From the NCBI GenBank assembly GCA_030248215.1, contig JASANG010002174.1, forward strand, positions 1 through 64,000: 64,000 nucleotides of DNA, written 5' to 3'. The notes beneath the pieces are model-generated. The model had not been told where the DNA came from. It did not search any database and saw nothing but the letters and a program-made list of their open reading frames with translations. Position numbers and translations under genes: made by a program. Positions 44,263 to 56,106 of this stretch are shown here, piece by piece; the first letter of the stretch is position 1; every line of letters begins with the position of its first letter. Source of the stretch: Enoplolaimus lenunculus. Taxonomy: Eukaryota; Nematoda; Enoplea; Enoplida; Thoracostomopsidae.

Positions 44263-47200
44263 TCTAAAGTTATCAAGCATACTATTACGTATTTGCGATT
44301 TATATAAGTAGTTTGTTGAATACACCAATTGACTCTTAGAACCTGAGCCATAAATAGAACACAAATAGTAAAATAACACTGCTTCAACTACGTAAACCAT
44401 TATTTGTACGTGGGTTAAAGTTTTAACGATTTTATTCAAACACAATATTACAAACGTACACCACTCTATACAAAATTAGAAAAAATTTGATTTTCTTCAA
44501 TAGCCTTCAACCAGATGTTGCTTGTAAAGAGGGTCCCAACATTCCTAATAAGGGCAAGAAAAATTTTGTGCTAATATAGAATTGTTTTAATGCTATTGAA
44601 TATATTTTCGCCCCGAACGGACAATAACGTCAATAGCAAAGCGGCGTCCCAATCAAAACTCTCCTATGTAGTAGCTGTGACACCTGATCGCTAGTTGAAT
44701 CTTGTTGCCTCAATTATATTGTTAACCCTATCAACCAGTTTTATTTAAATTCGTTCGCTAAATTTTATGATACACATTTTTAATAATCACCTGATCCATA
44801 AAAAACTGTTAACTCTACAGGCAAGTAAGCTTAAACTATCAATTTGAATAACTTCTTATAACCGACAATGAAGAAACTTTTTCGTAACACCGTTATCTTT
44901 TAAACTTGAAAACTTTTAATATTTAATACTGCATTTTTTTTCTGTTTAGCCATAACGAAAGCATAAAAACGTAATTGGTTCGGTAGCCTAAAGTATTAAC
45001 CACTTTTCTGATCGCCAAACTTGCTTTATATAAAGCTAATGTTTTTGTCGCATGATAAAGGTGATAAAAATGACTCTATTTGGGTTAATAAACTAGAGAA
45101 CTCTTTTAAGAGATTATTTTAAAGTTCAACTGGTTTCGACGGCTTGAGAGCTGTTGTCAGACATAGTGCGAACCTGTGTCGCCACCAGAGCTTAAATGAA
45201 GGCAATTCACCAAGGTGTAGCTTGATATCCGTTTTGGTTTCCGATAAAAATCAGTGTCCGTTTCCGTTTCAGTTATAGAAATACCGGCAATTCTGTTAAC
45301 GTCGTGTTTAAAATTAGTTAAAAATCACATATATAACGAACAATTTTTTATTACAAACATGCTGTAATTGTTCGATATGAAATAAAAATCACGAAATTCA
45401 TACAAAATCGTGAAAATGTCGCTGTATCCACTATTTTTCTTTAACATTTTGGAAATCCTGGTAAATATTAGCGTGCCTCGATTGTATTGGCAGAAAAATA
45501 TAACATCTTTAAAACTTTTTTACTTCAATATCCGTTTTCCGTTTCCGTTTCTGTTATTTTGATCGCTATCTGTTTCCGTTATTTTTACTATCCATTTACA
45601 CCCTGCAGTTTACAGATGGCTCAAGAAACAGAATTTTACTCATCGGCAGTGGATGGAGGCATGGTGCCTGTCGTATCCTGAACACCTATTTGCTCCAGTT
45701 AGCAATTGGGTCTTTCCGAATGCAAATTGCCGTTCAATGCCGTTTTTAAGCTGACTGGTTAAGGTTTAAGATTTCGATTGCTATACTGGCAATTATTATC
45801 CGATCTTATAGAAGCGACAATTTAGACAATGTGAACCCTGTTCCTATTAAATATCATCTACTGCGAGAAGCCAATGCTAACACCGTTTTAATTCTCTGGT
45901 CACTTATAAAAGATACCAAACTAATAATTGCTTATTGAATAATTACTTGAACTGTTGGAAATGTTCTACACCAAACCAAATAGTCTTGCTATATATATGA
46001 ATACGACCGAGATATTATACCATATGTAACACATGCCAAAATGCTACATAGAAGTTGCCGTTCGGCGGACCAAAAAATGGTATCACAGAGTTTGCTTATG
46101 GCCCAGCTTAAGTATTTGATAGAATCCATAGGTATTCTGGCATGTCGATTTCTGGCCTTCAGCAGAAGATTTGGGCCCCATAGAAATATGACAGAATTAT
46201 ATATAATTCCGGTTCTGAATTTTGTCAACAGAAATTTCAGCGGAGTATTAGTAAGCTATATTAGAAATACCTTAAGTTGAACAATCTGCATTGTACTGTT
46301 CACAACTTATAGCGCAACAGTATATTGGTTATTATTCATATTCTCAATTCAAACAGCATGTGATGCCTGACTTGTCAAGCTTATTAAAGCAACAAATTAT
46401 ATACGGCGGTATGGTAACTTTACTTAGGGTCTTTTTGCCTTTTGGTTATCCCTTTGTATTTGGTGTTTGCGGTTTACCCTCAAACGGCTCGATTTTAAAT
46501 ATTTTTGTTTAGTCAAGCTTTTCCAATCTTTAGCAATCATTCCATATCCAAATTTGAATTTTTGAAACTTTATTAGAAACTCACAACGTGTTTTGATTGT
46601 TTAATTGGTGTAAATTGTTGTGCGAATACAATACAAGTTGTAAAAATTTGTGCCTTTGGCATCAAAAAATCTATTGTGGAAGAACCTAAGCTTCCGATGG
46701 GGGCAAAATTTGGTATATGAATAGCGCATATAACTGTAAATTTGTGGGTACGTCGTTTAACAGACGGGGGCGTCCGTTGCTCATGTTGGATCCGATCCTT
46801 CATACTGTATGATGGTAGATGGCTGGCTGGAATAACAAGTTTTCAAACGAGAGAAAAGACTTCACAGAATAAGGTTATCGTATATGGCACCGCTTTAGAT
46901 TACGACATGCCTATTTACAAATGTATTGCGATGTTTTGATGTTTTACAACCCTGATAAGTAGGTGTACCACTGGAGGTCTGGCTTCGGCTCCCGCAGAAA
47001 TGCGATCTCAAGTTGCGGCAGGTTTTTCGTAGTTCCGTTTGTTTCGGTAGCGAAATTTTTCGTATTTTCTAACGTGCTTTCAATGAGTTTGTTTGTAACT
47101 TTAGGGCAATTTTAAAATTTAAAACTTTGATTTACTGCGAATTTGAACAAAGAAAACTTAAAACCAAATTTTTAGCAAAATTTTAGCAAATTATGAATCG

Positions 47201-47796
47201 CCCACAATAGTGTGTACAAGGTTTGGAAATGTTCGCAACAAATTTATTTTAAAAATGGAAACAGAAGTTTGATTTGCCAGTACAAATTAATGTATAACTA
47301 ATACATGAAAATTTAAACTGTTTTAGAAATTAACTTTAAAATTTAATTTTGAATTTTCATTTAATGCTGAACTTCAGTGTAATCAGAACTGTAAATTGAA
47401 TTTTGATAGCTTTGGTGAATTGAATTTCGTAAAATCGCACAGAAAACCTGGCACAGGTACAGATAAACTGTACCATAGAAAAATTTAAATAAAAACTTAA
47501 GTAACAAACCAGCTTCAATTTCCTTCTTCTGTAAGAACATTTTGGAATAGATAAGATGTAAATAAGAACTGAAACGTCCAGTGACTTCAGACGGCAAACA
47601 AACGCTGAGGTGTCCTTGAAATTTAAATTTCGGGTAAGTCTCGTAAAAGGGAAACGTTTTGAGTTCGGTGGAATCCACATAAAATCCTTAATCGACGTAT
47701 CATTTAGGATCGTAGGTACATCAAATCGTTTCCTATTGCTTCGCTTAGGCGTTTGTCGTTGCAGTCTATGCCGCATGTTCGACATTAAAGTGTCAA
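44263..47796. other. Non-coding stretch with dispersed 'TTCCGTTNCNG...ACACCCTGC' repeats
   Basis: Copies of a pyrimidine-rich phrase ending TTTACACCCTGC lie near 45225-45300 and 45530-45605; related ones are near 11520, 20330, 26410, 33940, 43670, 49690 and 59345. The minus frame of 142 codons at 47357-47785 and its 105-codon neighbour in another frame are noted as unconfirmed. No gene is called. Confidence 0.4.
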
Positions 47797-48035
47797 CCTA
47801 ACCATACCTTAAAGTATCTAATGTCCAGACCTGATACAAAGCTTATGCCTTAAAGTATGTAGTGTCTAAACCTAAAGCGAAAGCCTACGCCTTAACTTGT
47901 CAAAGCCAAAGACAAAGCCTATGCCTTAAAGCGCTAAGCCTAAAGCAGAACGTATACCTTAAAGTGTCAAGCCTAAATCAAAACCTATGCCTTAAAGCGT
48001 CAAGCCTAAAACAAACTTTGTTTTAAAGTGTCTAA
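47797..48035. repeat. Minisatellite with telomere-like hexamers
   Basis: Tandem units of roughly 33-38 bp resembling CCTTAAAGTGTCAAGCCTAAAGC AAARCCTATG (variable), about six to seven copies. Each unit has a GCCTAA core. It is the largest tandem array of this kind outside the MITEs. Confidence 0.8.
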
Positions 48036-48687
48036 ACCTTTTTACGCAATTTCAAAAGCACCTTAACAAGGGAGTAACAGGAGGTGAGAAATACCGTAAC
48101 CTGTTGTCAATAAACTTGCCGGAGTCGGAGGTGAGGCGAAATTAGGTAGTTAAAATGGTGTTTAATTTGTTAATTTTAGTAAATGTCGGTATGTGTTGTT
48201 AAATCATATTTTGGTCTTAAGCTATTTTACGAAATCTCGGCAATTTTTGCCTTAAAATTGTTCCGAAAGGTAAAGCGAAACGCGTTAAACGATGAATTCT
48301 GCAAACCCATACGAAATTTCACTACCCAAATTGCCGGAATTTCCGGCAAAAGTTCAACCGGAGCTTTAGGCAGATTTTCTGTCAGAGCGGCACAGGCCAG
48401 TAGTCAGCTCACCTTACTAATGGGGCTAAAATCCTTTGACGAGGGGCATTTATAAGTTTTCACTGTTTTACGAGCAAAGTTGAAAATTTATGCGGAAGGG
48501 GGGCCAAAACATTCTAGGGGGGCTGAGCCTCCCTGGCCCCGCTTGCCTACGCCCCGAAGCGACAGCCAGACCTTCGTTTGTACCATGCACTTTAGCATCA
48601 AACTGAATCATGCGCCTATTTATTGAAAATTGACGGCGAGAAGATACAAATACAATGCAGATCACCCGCAATTTACATGCATGCATA

Positions 48688-49090
48688 CTATAGTGACTCG
48701 AATACGAGACTCATATGTATTTGGACTCTGCAGAAAATACCCGGCTGTTTATTCGGTTACGGACTGTTATACATTTTTAATCTGTCCTTCGTTATTGATT
48801 TATAGCCGGTGTTGCAACAATCCGTTGAATTAAACGTTTGCATTGTAGCAAAACCTTGAACTATAATTCAAGGTTATACTTAAGAATCTACTTTCAAAAT
48901 TAAGTATGCTTTAAAGTTTAGAAACTCACAACTGTATTAGGTGCTGGAGTCATTTATGGACTACAATTTGGGATAATTGATATTTATAAACTCTAGGGTT
49001 AAGGGACTCAATCCGCTTACGAACTCCTATTAATTGGGACTCAAAATGGGGACACCCTCTTATTATCCCCTCTAATTCGGGTCACTACAG
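48688..49090. mobile_element. TA-flanked MITE (family T), copy 4
   Basis: 403 bp. From CTATAGTGACTCGAATACGAG, preceded by TA, to TTCGGGTCACTACAG. Same internal landmarks as the copy at 1-366. Confidence 0.82.
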
Positions 49091-49932
49091 TTCTGCCGTT
49101 GCGTACTGAACTCTAGTTCATTTCATTAGACATGTAGGACCAGTTAACAGTAATATTTATTTTCTGTACATTTAGGGACATACCCTGATATTTATGTATG
49201 CATCTTTGTACAGTGACCTGTTTTTATTTGACCGTTATTGGAAATATCTTGACCTAAAAATTTCTAATTTCACAGTTTTTTGAGACAGGGATCACATGAA
49301 ATGTACGGAGCGTATCCTTTGAACGCACTAATTTTCAATTTCCTTATACCTATAAAACAACAAAGTTCATAAATTGAGCAAAATTTTCAATACAAAAATT
49401 TTATTCTTTGAATTCAGTTACTTAATTTCAACTTTAGTATTCAAACAAAAATTGAATTGAAATATAGTATAGGGAAATTGTGACTGACATTTTATATACT
49501 GTTTAGGAAGCTGAATATAGAGTTTAAATTATCACACTCCAATTTCCGTTTCACATTCTAAACCTGAAAACCGGTATTTTTATGTTGGGTATTTTACAAG
49601 ACCGGCTCCACACCTTGTACACACTATATTGTGGACGCTGCATTATATACTGGTAAAATGATCAAATTAACCATTACATATTGTATTGCCTCCGGCTTTG
49701 GCTCCGGAAAAAATTGTTTGGACTTCGGCTCCGATTTTGTCACCTCCAGCTGGATTCTGCTGGCATGCTGTGATAGGTTTTTATGTGTAAATGTAATTCA
49801 TGCTGAGTAAAATCGACATAAGACCATTGTTGTCGGATACGCTTTTATTTAGCGTCTTAATTTTAAGGCCTAATGAATTTATTTACATTTCATGTTTAGA
49901 GTTTTAGCTTGAGGCAAATATAAAAGAGTGCT

Positions 49933-50103
49933 GGCCCATGCATATAACAGGGCCGGATCGTTTTTCGGAGGGGCTATAATAGAGTCAGTTTAAGCTTTAG
50001 ACTATTTTTTGCTGAGGCTTAGACTTAGGAATACGCTCATCCATATGCTTAGTCTTAGGAATATGCTTATACTACTGTTCCGACCCTGTTCTATACTTGA
50101 GCC
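49933..50103. mobile_element. Telomere-hexamer MITE (family A), copy 13
   Basis: 171 bp. From GGCCCATGCATATAACAGGG to CCCTGTTCTATACTTGAGCC, flanked by AGAGTGCT/AAAGTGCT. Only degenerate TTAGGC units remain inside. Confidence 0.85.
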
Positions 50104-50247
50104 AAAGTGCTGGTGCAAAAATTAATACATAAATTGCTAGCATTACTGATGTAGATACTGGTTCGACTAAACTGATCGTGTGTGGTCGACGTAGTATCTC
50201 GAAGATTTAGCACAGAAAATGTAGCATGGTTCAAGCGTATTCCTTAA

Positions 50248-50919
50248 ACCCTATTTACACGTGCAAGCATTTCCAGCGGAAACTTGCAATGGCAACTTTC
50301 GTGAGCAAGTTCTGTTACAAAACAACTTTGAAGCCCTTGCTGCAGCAAATAAGTGAACTTTATACTATTAAACTTGATTCGCATTGTAAAAATACACACA
50401 AACTAAATTGTCTTGAAATTTCAAGATTCATACTTTCTTAAATTTTCAACAAATAAATGTTTTTTATTTCAGACATTAACAGTTTTAACCAGCTCAGAAA
50501 TTTGTATCTGCAATGGTTAAAACATAAATAACATATATTCAAAAATTACTGTTGCAATCTATAAAACATAAATGTTTTACTTTGGCCATAATTGTAAATA
50601 AATTAAGTATAGGGACTTTATGATTTTATCACAAAAAATTCTGACAGGCCAAATTTTAAGATAAAGCATTCTACCATTTTATCACAAAAAATTTTGGGCG
50701 GACCTACCGCTTGCATGTCGATTTTACTTACCATTATTTAATTTAATAACGTGTTGTGTGTGATATTTATTGCAGTCGTCTGCGATTTATTCACATAAGT
50801 AATTTCGTGTCAAGATTTAGAACGAAAATAATTTTTCACAAATAGTTGTAGCTGCAAGTTACTCAAGAAATTTGCAGTTGCGAGTTCTCGCTGCAAAAGC
50901 TTGCACGTGTGAATAGGGC
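50248..50919. mobile_element. TTAA-flanked non-autonomous element
   Basis: 672 bp. Ends ACCCTATTTACACGTGCAAGC and GCTTGCACGTGTGAATAGGGC are inverted repeats (about 21 bp), flanked by TTAA on both sides (50244-50247, 50920-50923). TTAA targets are the hallmark of piggyBac-type transposases (established), so this is probably a piggyBac-type MITE. A shorter relative is at 16250-16468. The 71-codon plus frame at 50226 is chance. Confidence 0.75.
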
Positions 50920-51002
50920 TTAAATCAATACGTTCCTTTAAATATACGATTAACATGCCTGTAAAATATTTGGTCAAGTGACGTATTCGGTTACACCTTT
51001 AG

Positions 51003-51155
51003 CGTACAGCGTAGAATCCTGCATAATTTTGATCAAGGAATATACAAAACGAATACGCCGAAAGAAGAAGCGGACACCCGAAGGCTACGATCTTAGCATC
51101 ACAGCAACGAAAACGGACACAGATCTGTACCGAAAACAGATTTCATTCAAATACG
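51003..51155 (+). CDS. Candidate single exon, plus strand, product unknown
   Basis: A 153 bp segment is bounded by acceptor ACCTTTAG and donor TACG/GTAATT. It encodes 50 codons in one frame with phase 1 at both ends. The peptide has a short hydrophobic start (SCIILI), a strongly basic stretch (KRIRRKKKRTPEGYD) and a polar tail, which could be the edge of a membrane segment and a cytoplasmic region. Composition looks coding, and it is not part of a repeat seen elsewhere here. No partner exons were found, so it may be an orphan or a fragment of a decayed gene. Confidence 0.3.
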
Positions 51156-51354
51156 GTAATTTTTCTTACATTGCAAAATTTAGTTCGAGGGGTCAAATAT
51201 CAGCATGCTAGAATGTTTGGGCCAACTAAACCCATAATTAAAAAAAGTTCAAATTCTAGTTTCACATGACATTCTAAAGATCTATTTTTCAGGGGTCTTT
51301 TAACCCCTTCTCACATTGAGTTGCCTATAGGCAAATCAGCACAATGTATATGCG

Positions 51355-51570
51355 GTAAATAATATATATCGCACCGTGTTTAACAATTGCAACACGTATA
51401 CATAGTACTAAATCACCACAAGACGTGAGAGCCCCCTCGGGCTCGAGCGTCAAGCTCCTATAGCTGAATGGTGATGGTATACGCCTCCCACTCCAGTCAC
51501 TGGAGTTCGAATCCTAGCATAAAAGTAGGTCTCCGGAGGAATAGAAAATAGTCATGTGAGCAAGGGTTAA
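51355..51570 (+). mobile_element. tRNA-derived SINE, copy 3
   Basis: Contains GACGTGAGAGCCCCCTCGGG, then CCTATAGCTGAATGGTGATGG (A-box region) and GGAGTTCGAATCCTAGC (B box). It ends near ATGTGAGCAAGGGTTAAG. Its head could be mistaken for a tRNA gene but lacks an acceptor stem. Confidence 0.75.
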
Positions 51571-51757
51571 GATCGAGGTACACCAAAATCATTTAGGAAT
51601 TTCTATATAACTGAAAGTTGTAAAGCTAAAACAATCGAACTTAAATATATTTTGTGGTGCACGTGTGAAAAATATAAAAATTTCAGCTCAGATGGCCGTG
51701 TTAACAGTATAGTACCCTACGTCTTAGAATGTGACTAAGCATCAGCTGAAGTCTACT

Positions 51758-51870
51758 TCTGTTACTAAAATCTAGGCCTATGCCTAATTCTTTACAAAAA
51801 AATTCTCAAGCTTAAGCCGAGTCTACTGTAATCCCGCGGAAAAACGGTCCGCTCTTCAGCTGTACATTGA
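51758..51870. mobile_element. Decayed family A MITE
   Basis: Holds 'aggcctatgcctaa', 'ctcaagcttaagcc' and the right-hand phrase 'cggaaaaacggtccgctcttcagctgtacattgacgg', which matches right ends of intact copies. Confidence 0.55.
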
Positions 51871-53293
51871 CGGAAATATTAAATACCGTAACAACCGCCG
51901 ACACAGTTACAGTCACGTCAGATGCAATCAGATTTAAACTCGAACTGTGCTATACCGCGTTGTCTGTTGTTTGGTTCGACTGAAGGCGGCTAAAGTCAAA
52001 AGGATCATGGATTGGTGGATGGTTGAAACCCTAAAAACATTATATTTTAGATGTTTTAGCTTCATTGAAACAAATTCATTAAAGAACTGCGTCAAAAATA
52101 AAGGTTTTAGTCAAACCAGTGGTCAAGCATCAGTAAATTATAAAACGGCCGCAGTGCAAATTGAGGTCTGCAGTTTTGTAATGGGTAAAATCGTTAATTT
52201 ACGCTTTGAAGATGGCAATAATTGTTATTTGTTACTTCACCATTAGCGGAGCAGAAGAGTGTACAGATGTCACTGCACCCAGCGCCTCTAAATCTTAGTA
52301 GATTTAGGCTTTTGGCAGCTGGAATCACATTTCTGTGAAAATGTGTGAGCTCTTGGGCTGCATAGAAATTCTGGGAATAATATCTCGGCGGAAAGACCCC
52401 GTGCAAGCTTGTGTCGGTAGACACAGCTTTGATTCGGAAGGCTCTGAGCCAAAATACGCAGCCCTTGAAGTTTCGGTGTCCTGGAGAGTTGCTACGGGCA
52501 TGTGTGCACAGGTTGGACGATTGCTGAAAATCGAAATGTTAAGCAGACTTTTCAGATCTGTCCGGCTGGAGCTGTAAGTGCTCTCGTGGCCCGGAAAGTA
52601 TGAAAACAGTTCTGAATAGGTGATATTGTATCGGTTCGAGACTAATTTCAGTGTTTTTGGGTCGAAAACAGTAGTTTCGGATAACTCGAATTTTGTGAAA
52701 TATCGTTTTGATCTGAATTTTACCAAATTCAGATATTTCAGCTGTAAAAGTGTGTAATAGGTTTGTAAATGTGCTGAATTCGATAGAATGCATCTAAAAA
52801 CACTTAATTCTAGTCGAATTCCCGTTTTCTGCGTATTTAAAAACCTATAGAAAATTTCGATTACCATCGAAATTTGATGATGATTACTAGCTACTTGTTA
52901 CTAAATATATGATTGTTATTGGCTTGTTTTGGTAGAGAATTTTGAGTCGGCCATGTTTTTGTTTTGTATTACTGCGTTTGAAATTTCTAATATAACACGT
53001 GTATTATTCTAGTGTTTGAGAATATAACAGTTTTGCGTGGGAGGTTGAGATTTTTCGTTAAAGTCGGGTATTGGATTTTTCGAAAATTTTGTAAGACGTG
53101 GGGTATTTTCACTGCATTTACCGAAACCGGTTATGCAAAATTGTTAATTTTGCATAATCTTAGGATTTACCTTGTCCGCCGCTGACTTGTCTAAAATTTG
53201 GGAGAGCTTTGAGTATTATTTTGGCAACGCTGTTTTTGTAGTTTTGGCTTTGATAAGTGGTTTTGCGGGCGGATTTAAATTTTGTGTTTTAAA

Positions 53294-53473
53294 ATGCAGA
53301 ATTTTACGGGGTTAAGTAACTCCCTGCGGCAGCAGCGGAGTTGGACCTGGGCAACCGGGGAGGATTGGTGTCACTGGTCAGCGGCGGAGTCCCCGTTCTG
53401 GTCTGGGTTGTCACAAGCAAATCCGCAGATTCGGCCGTTACCACGGCCCGAATCGGTCGTCCCTGAATTATTG
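53294..53473 (+). other. Open exon-like segment in G+C-rich patch (60 codons, ends at GTAAGA)
   Basis: From an ATG (53294) through 60 open codons to a strong donor (TTATTG/GTAAGAG). The peptide is W-, P- and S-rich (SWTWATGEDWCHWS). Base composition is clearly richer in G+C than the rest of the window. No family is recognised. It could be a first exon, part of an old mobile element, or chance in G+C-rich DNA. Confidence 0.3.
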
Positions 53474-53653
53474 GTAAGAGTTGTTTATATTCTTGCTTAC
53501 GCCATGGTCATTGCTTTACACCGGTGTTTAACGGCTCTTGAGACTATCGAGAGGGTCCGAGCTGGCTTGTAGATTTTTGCGTAATTTGTTTTTAGCCGTA
53601 GTGTAGAATCACAACTAACGTTATACATAGGCAATTAACGTCGCTCGGTTGAA

Positions 53654-53809
53654 ATGGCAAGGAGTACCCCGTCGTCCCCGCTAAATCCTGAAGCTGACGA
53701 GTTTCAGCCTTCCACATCTGGGGTTCGGTGGGCGGTAGCTCACTTAACGCCTGAGGTCGAAGCTGAGCTCGAGGCTCTGCGAACGCGTAACGCCGAGGAG
53801 GATGCGCTG
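53654..53809 (+). other. Second open exon-like segment (52 codons, ends at GTAAGA)
   Basis: ATG at 53654 starts MARSTPSSPLNPEADEFQPS, followed by an acidic helix-like region rich in E, A and L (PEVEAELEALRTRNAEEDAL). It ends in phase 0 at another GTAAGA donor. Codon use is G+C-rich. The start and donor resemble the segment 180 bp upstream, as alternative first exons would. Function unknown. Confidence 0.35.
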
Positions 53810-54416
53810 GTAAGATTTGTGCTGTTTCTTTAGTTCGGGTGTACTCGTTGCCAGAATTTAGGTGTTAGTTTTCTTAACCCAGTGTTACGTGTTATTTTGT
53901 TAATAAATTAATAGGTTGAGTTTCTGCACATAGCATTTACTTCACACACACACGTCTAACCATTCACTTTGATGTCGGGTCCGGGACTACCGCCCCGTCC
54001 CCGTTTCTTTGTAGATATCGTCGTTGAATTAACCCGCATTTTTCTCGTGTCTCTGAGTGCTTACGCTAGTCACGCATGCGCTGAGCTTAGGTTGAGCTGA
54101 GTTGCCTGAGTTTTGAATGTGTTAATTTAGATGTTAACCGGACCCGGATATTTCAATTGTTTTATCGAGCGCTGTTTGAGATTTTAGCCAGTTTGAGTTC
54201 ATAGATTGATTGTTCGCAAGCCGAAAACATTTTCGGCTGTTGTCTTTTCTGTCAAATTATTCGGCGCGTTTAGAATTCTGGAATTCGTTGTTTTAGCGGC
54301 GCCTGTGAAATTTCGTAACTTAGGCCGATGTGATTTGTCACGTGAAATTAAGCGCGATGAAAAATTTGCGGCGCTCATAACTCACTGTTATTCGCGCCGG
54401 CTTAATTTTGCTTGAT

Positions 54417-54861
54417 TGTCACACGGTAGGGTGACAATGTGCATTTTCTAGTCAGATCCGTAGGTAGGATCTTACAGTATGGGTGATTCGGATTGTGCGC
54501 AGATTTTGGTGATTGGCAGCTTGAAGGAACGCTTAAGCTTAAGGTGCTCGGCTGGATTTTCCTTCTTCGGTGGAATACTTTTGAGCTAAGTGGAGTTGCT
54601 GTCTCGAAAGATGTGTACAGTCTGACTCGGCTGTATTGGGGAGACTACTGATTTTGCGGATCCCCGTGATTCCCTGTGTCGGTGACTTTGGAACGAACCT
54701 ACCCCAGTCGCGGGCCTAGCGTACTACGTCGCATTCGAATATTTTTCAACCGCATAAGCAGAAAGTTGCCGAGGGTAGGCGGCGCCTTTTCACTTTCTGA
54801 CTTATAAAGAGTACACCATTGTGCAATATCAGAGACAGAGTGGATCCAAAAATTTGTGACA
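54417..54861. mobile_element. Possible isolated LTR of an old retroelement
   Basis: A 445 bp unit begins TGTCACACGG and ends TTTGTGACA, i.e. TG...CA with a short terminal inverted repeat, and has a TATAAAG near 54805. It adjoins the G+C-rich patch. No second copy or target duplication was found. Family undetermined; it is treated as a fossil. Confidence 0.3.
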
Positions 54862-55623
54862 GTGAGGTGGGCTGGCAATGTTTTATGAAACGCAAAAATT
54901 GTAAGGTCTGAGAGAACTTATCATTTTATCAGCAAAAATTTTGTCAGGGAAAAAATTGCAAGGTTACATCGCAAAAAAACTTTCTGAAGGTAAAAAGTGT
55001 GTTTTTTTACAAAAAAACGTCTGAGTGGGAAATTGCAATGTAGGGACCTTACCATTGTGTCACAAATAAATTCTGACGAGGCAAATGGATTTGTTTAGAA
55101 TTTCAAACCTGCATGGAATCACTGGAATGAAAACAATTTATCGGAACGGTGTACCGGACACACACGAGATTCTGCACTTCGTACTAGATTACTTACCCTT
55201 AAAAAATTTCTCCCCCCCCCTCCGACACCACATAACGACAGCAGTAAGTAGCGTCTAAAAACGTGAACATAAGATTTAATAGTTTCATCTAATGATATTT
55301 TACCGTGAACACCGGAAATTTTTGAATTTGTGATGCATGAAAGTAACCTAATTTACGCGCTTTATACTTTAGCCTGAAAGCTTTTGTGAAAACTGGCAAC
55401 TCAAAGACTATAAATGAACGGGCGGCCAGAAATGGCTCTGCAAGGTTCAGAGCCTAGCCTGGTGAAATTTTGGCCCCATGGAAAAGGTGCCTCGGCAATC
55501 AACTGCATTTCTCCCAACTTGTTTCGCCCACCTAGCATGTTGAACTGATGGTGATGTAATGGTGCTGGCTATAGAACCAGAAGGGTTAGCAGTGAATACT
55601 TCCTATTTTGAATAAAATAGCTA
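54862..55623. other. Non-coding stretch
   Basis: Contains repeated 'cattttatcacaaaaaattttg' phrases, also seen at 50620-50695, and a C-run near 55210. No gene was identified. Confidence 0.4.
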
Positions 55624-56070
55624 CTGTAGTGACCCGAATAACAGGGAGGGGACTGATATTTATTTGGCCTCTCTAGAGAGTGTCCCCCTTGTTATTCGGT
55701 TACGGACTGTTATTTATCTTTAACTCACGCTCCACCACCCTTCGTTTCTGATATATATCCGGTACTGCAACTGTCCGTTGAATTAAACGTATATTTTTGT
55801 CTTGTGTCAATAGCTTGACCGATAATACAAGGTTATACTTTGGAATGTAGTTTCAAAATTTAAGAACGCTTTAAAGATTCGGATTCAATTTACTTGGTCC
55901 TGGAGTCATTTTTGTGCTACAATTAGGGAGAACTGACCTTCATGGACTCTAATTAGGATTTAGGGACTCTATCCGCTTACGGACTCTTATTAGGGACTCC
56001 TATTGATTGGGACTCAAAATGGGGACCCGCCTCTTATTATCCCACTCTCTCTTATTCGGGCTGACTACAG
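55624..56070. mobile_element. TA-flanked MITE (family T), copy 5, most complete
   Basis: 447 bp. Left CTGTAGTGACCCGAATAACAG, right CTTATTCGGGCTGACTACAG, TA on both sides. It lies 42 bp past the last recognised exon of the Mesh-like gene, inside the intron that follows. Confidence 0.88.
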
Positions 56071-56106
56071 TACTGTGTAAACTATGTATTGCCACTACGT
56101 AGCATG

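Noticed and set aside
47357-47785. Overlapping 142- and 105-codon minus-strand frames
   Set aside because: Both are F/Y/K/L-rich as expected in AT-rich DNA, with no family recognised. The second has a possible acceptor (GATTAAG) but no partner exon of clear phase.
51430-51530. tRNA-like sequence with a GGAGTTCGAATCC box
   Set aside because: No pairing acceptor stem or full cloverleaf. The same sequence in two other places with shared flanks shows it is a SINE head.
52325-52867. 180-codon minus-strand frame, the longest unexplained one on that strand
   Set aside because: No splice support, no recognised domain or leader, and an 80-codon plus-strand frame runs through the same DNA. Kept only as unresolved.
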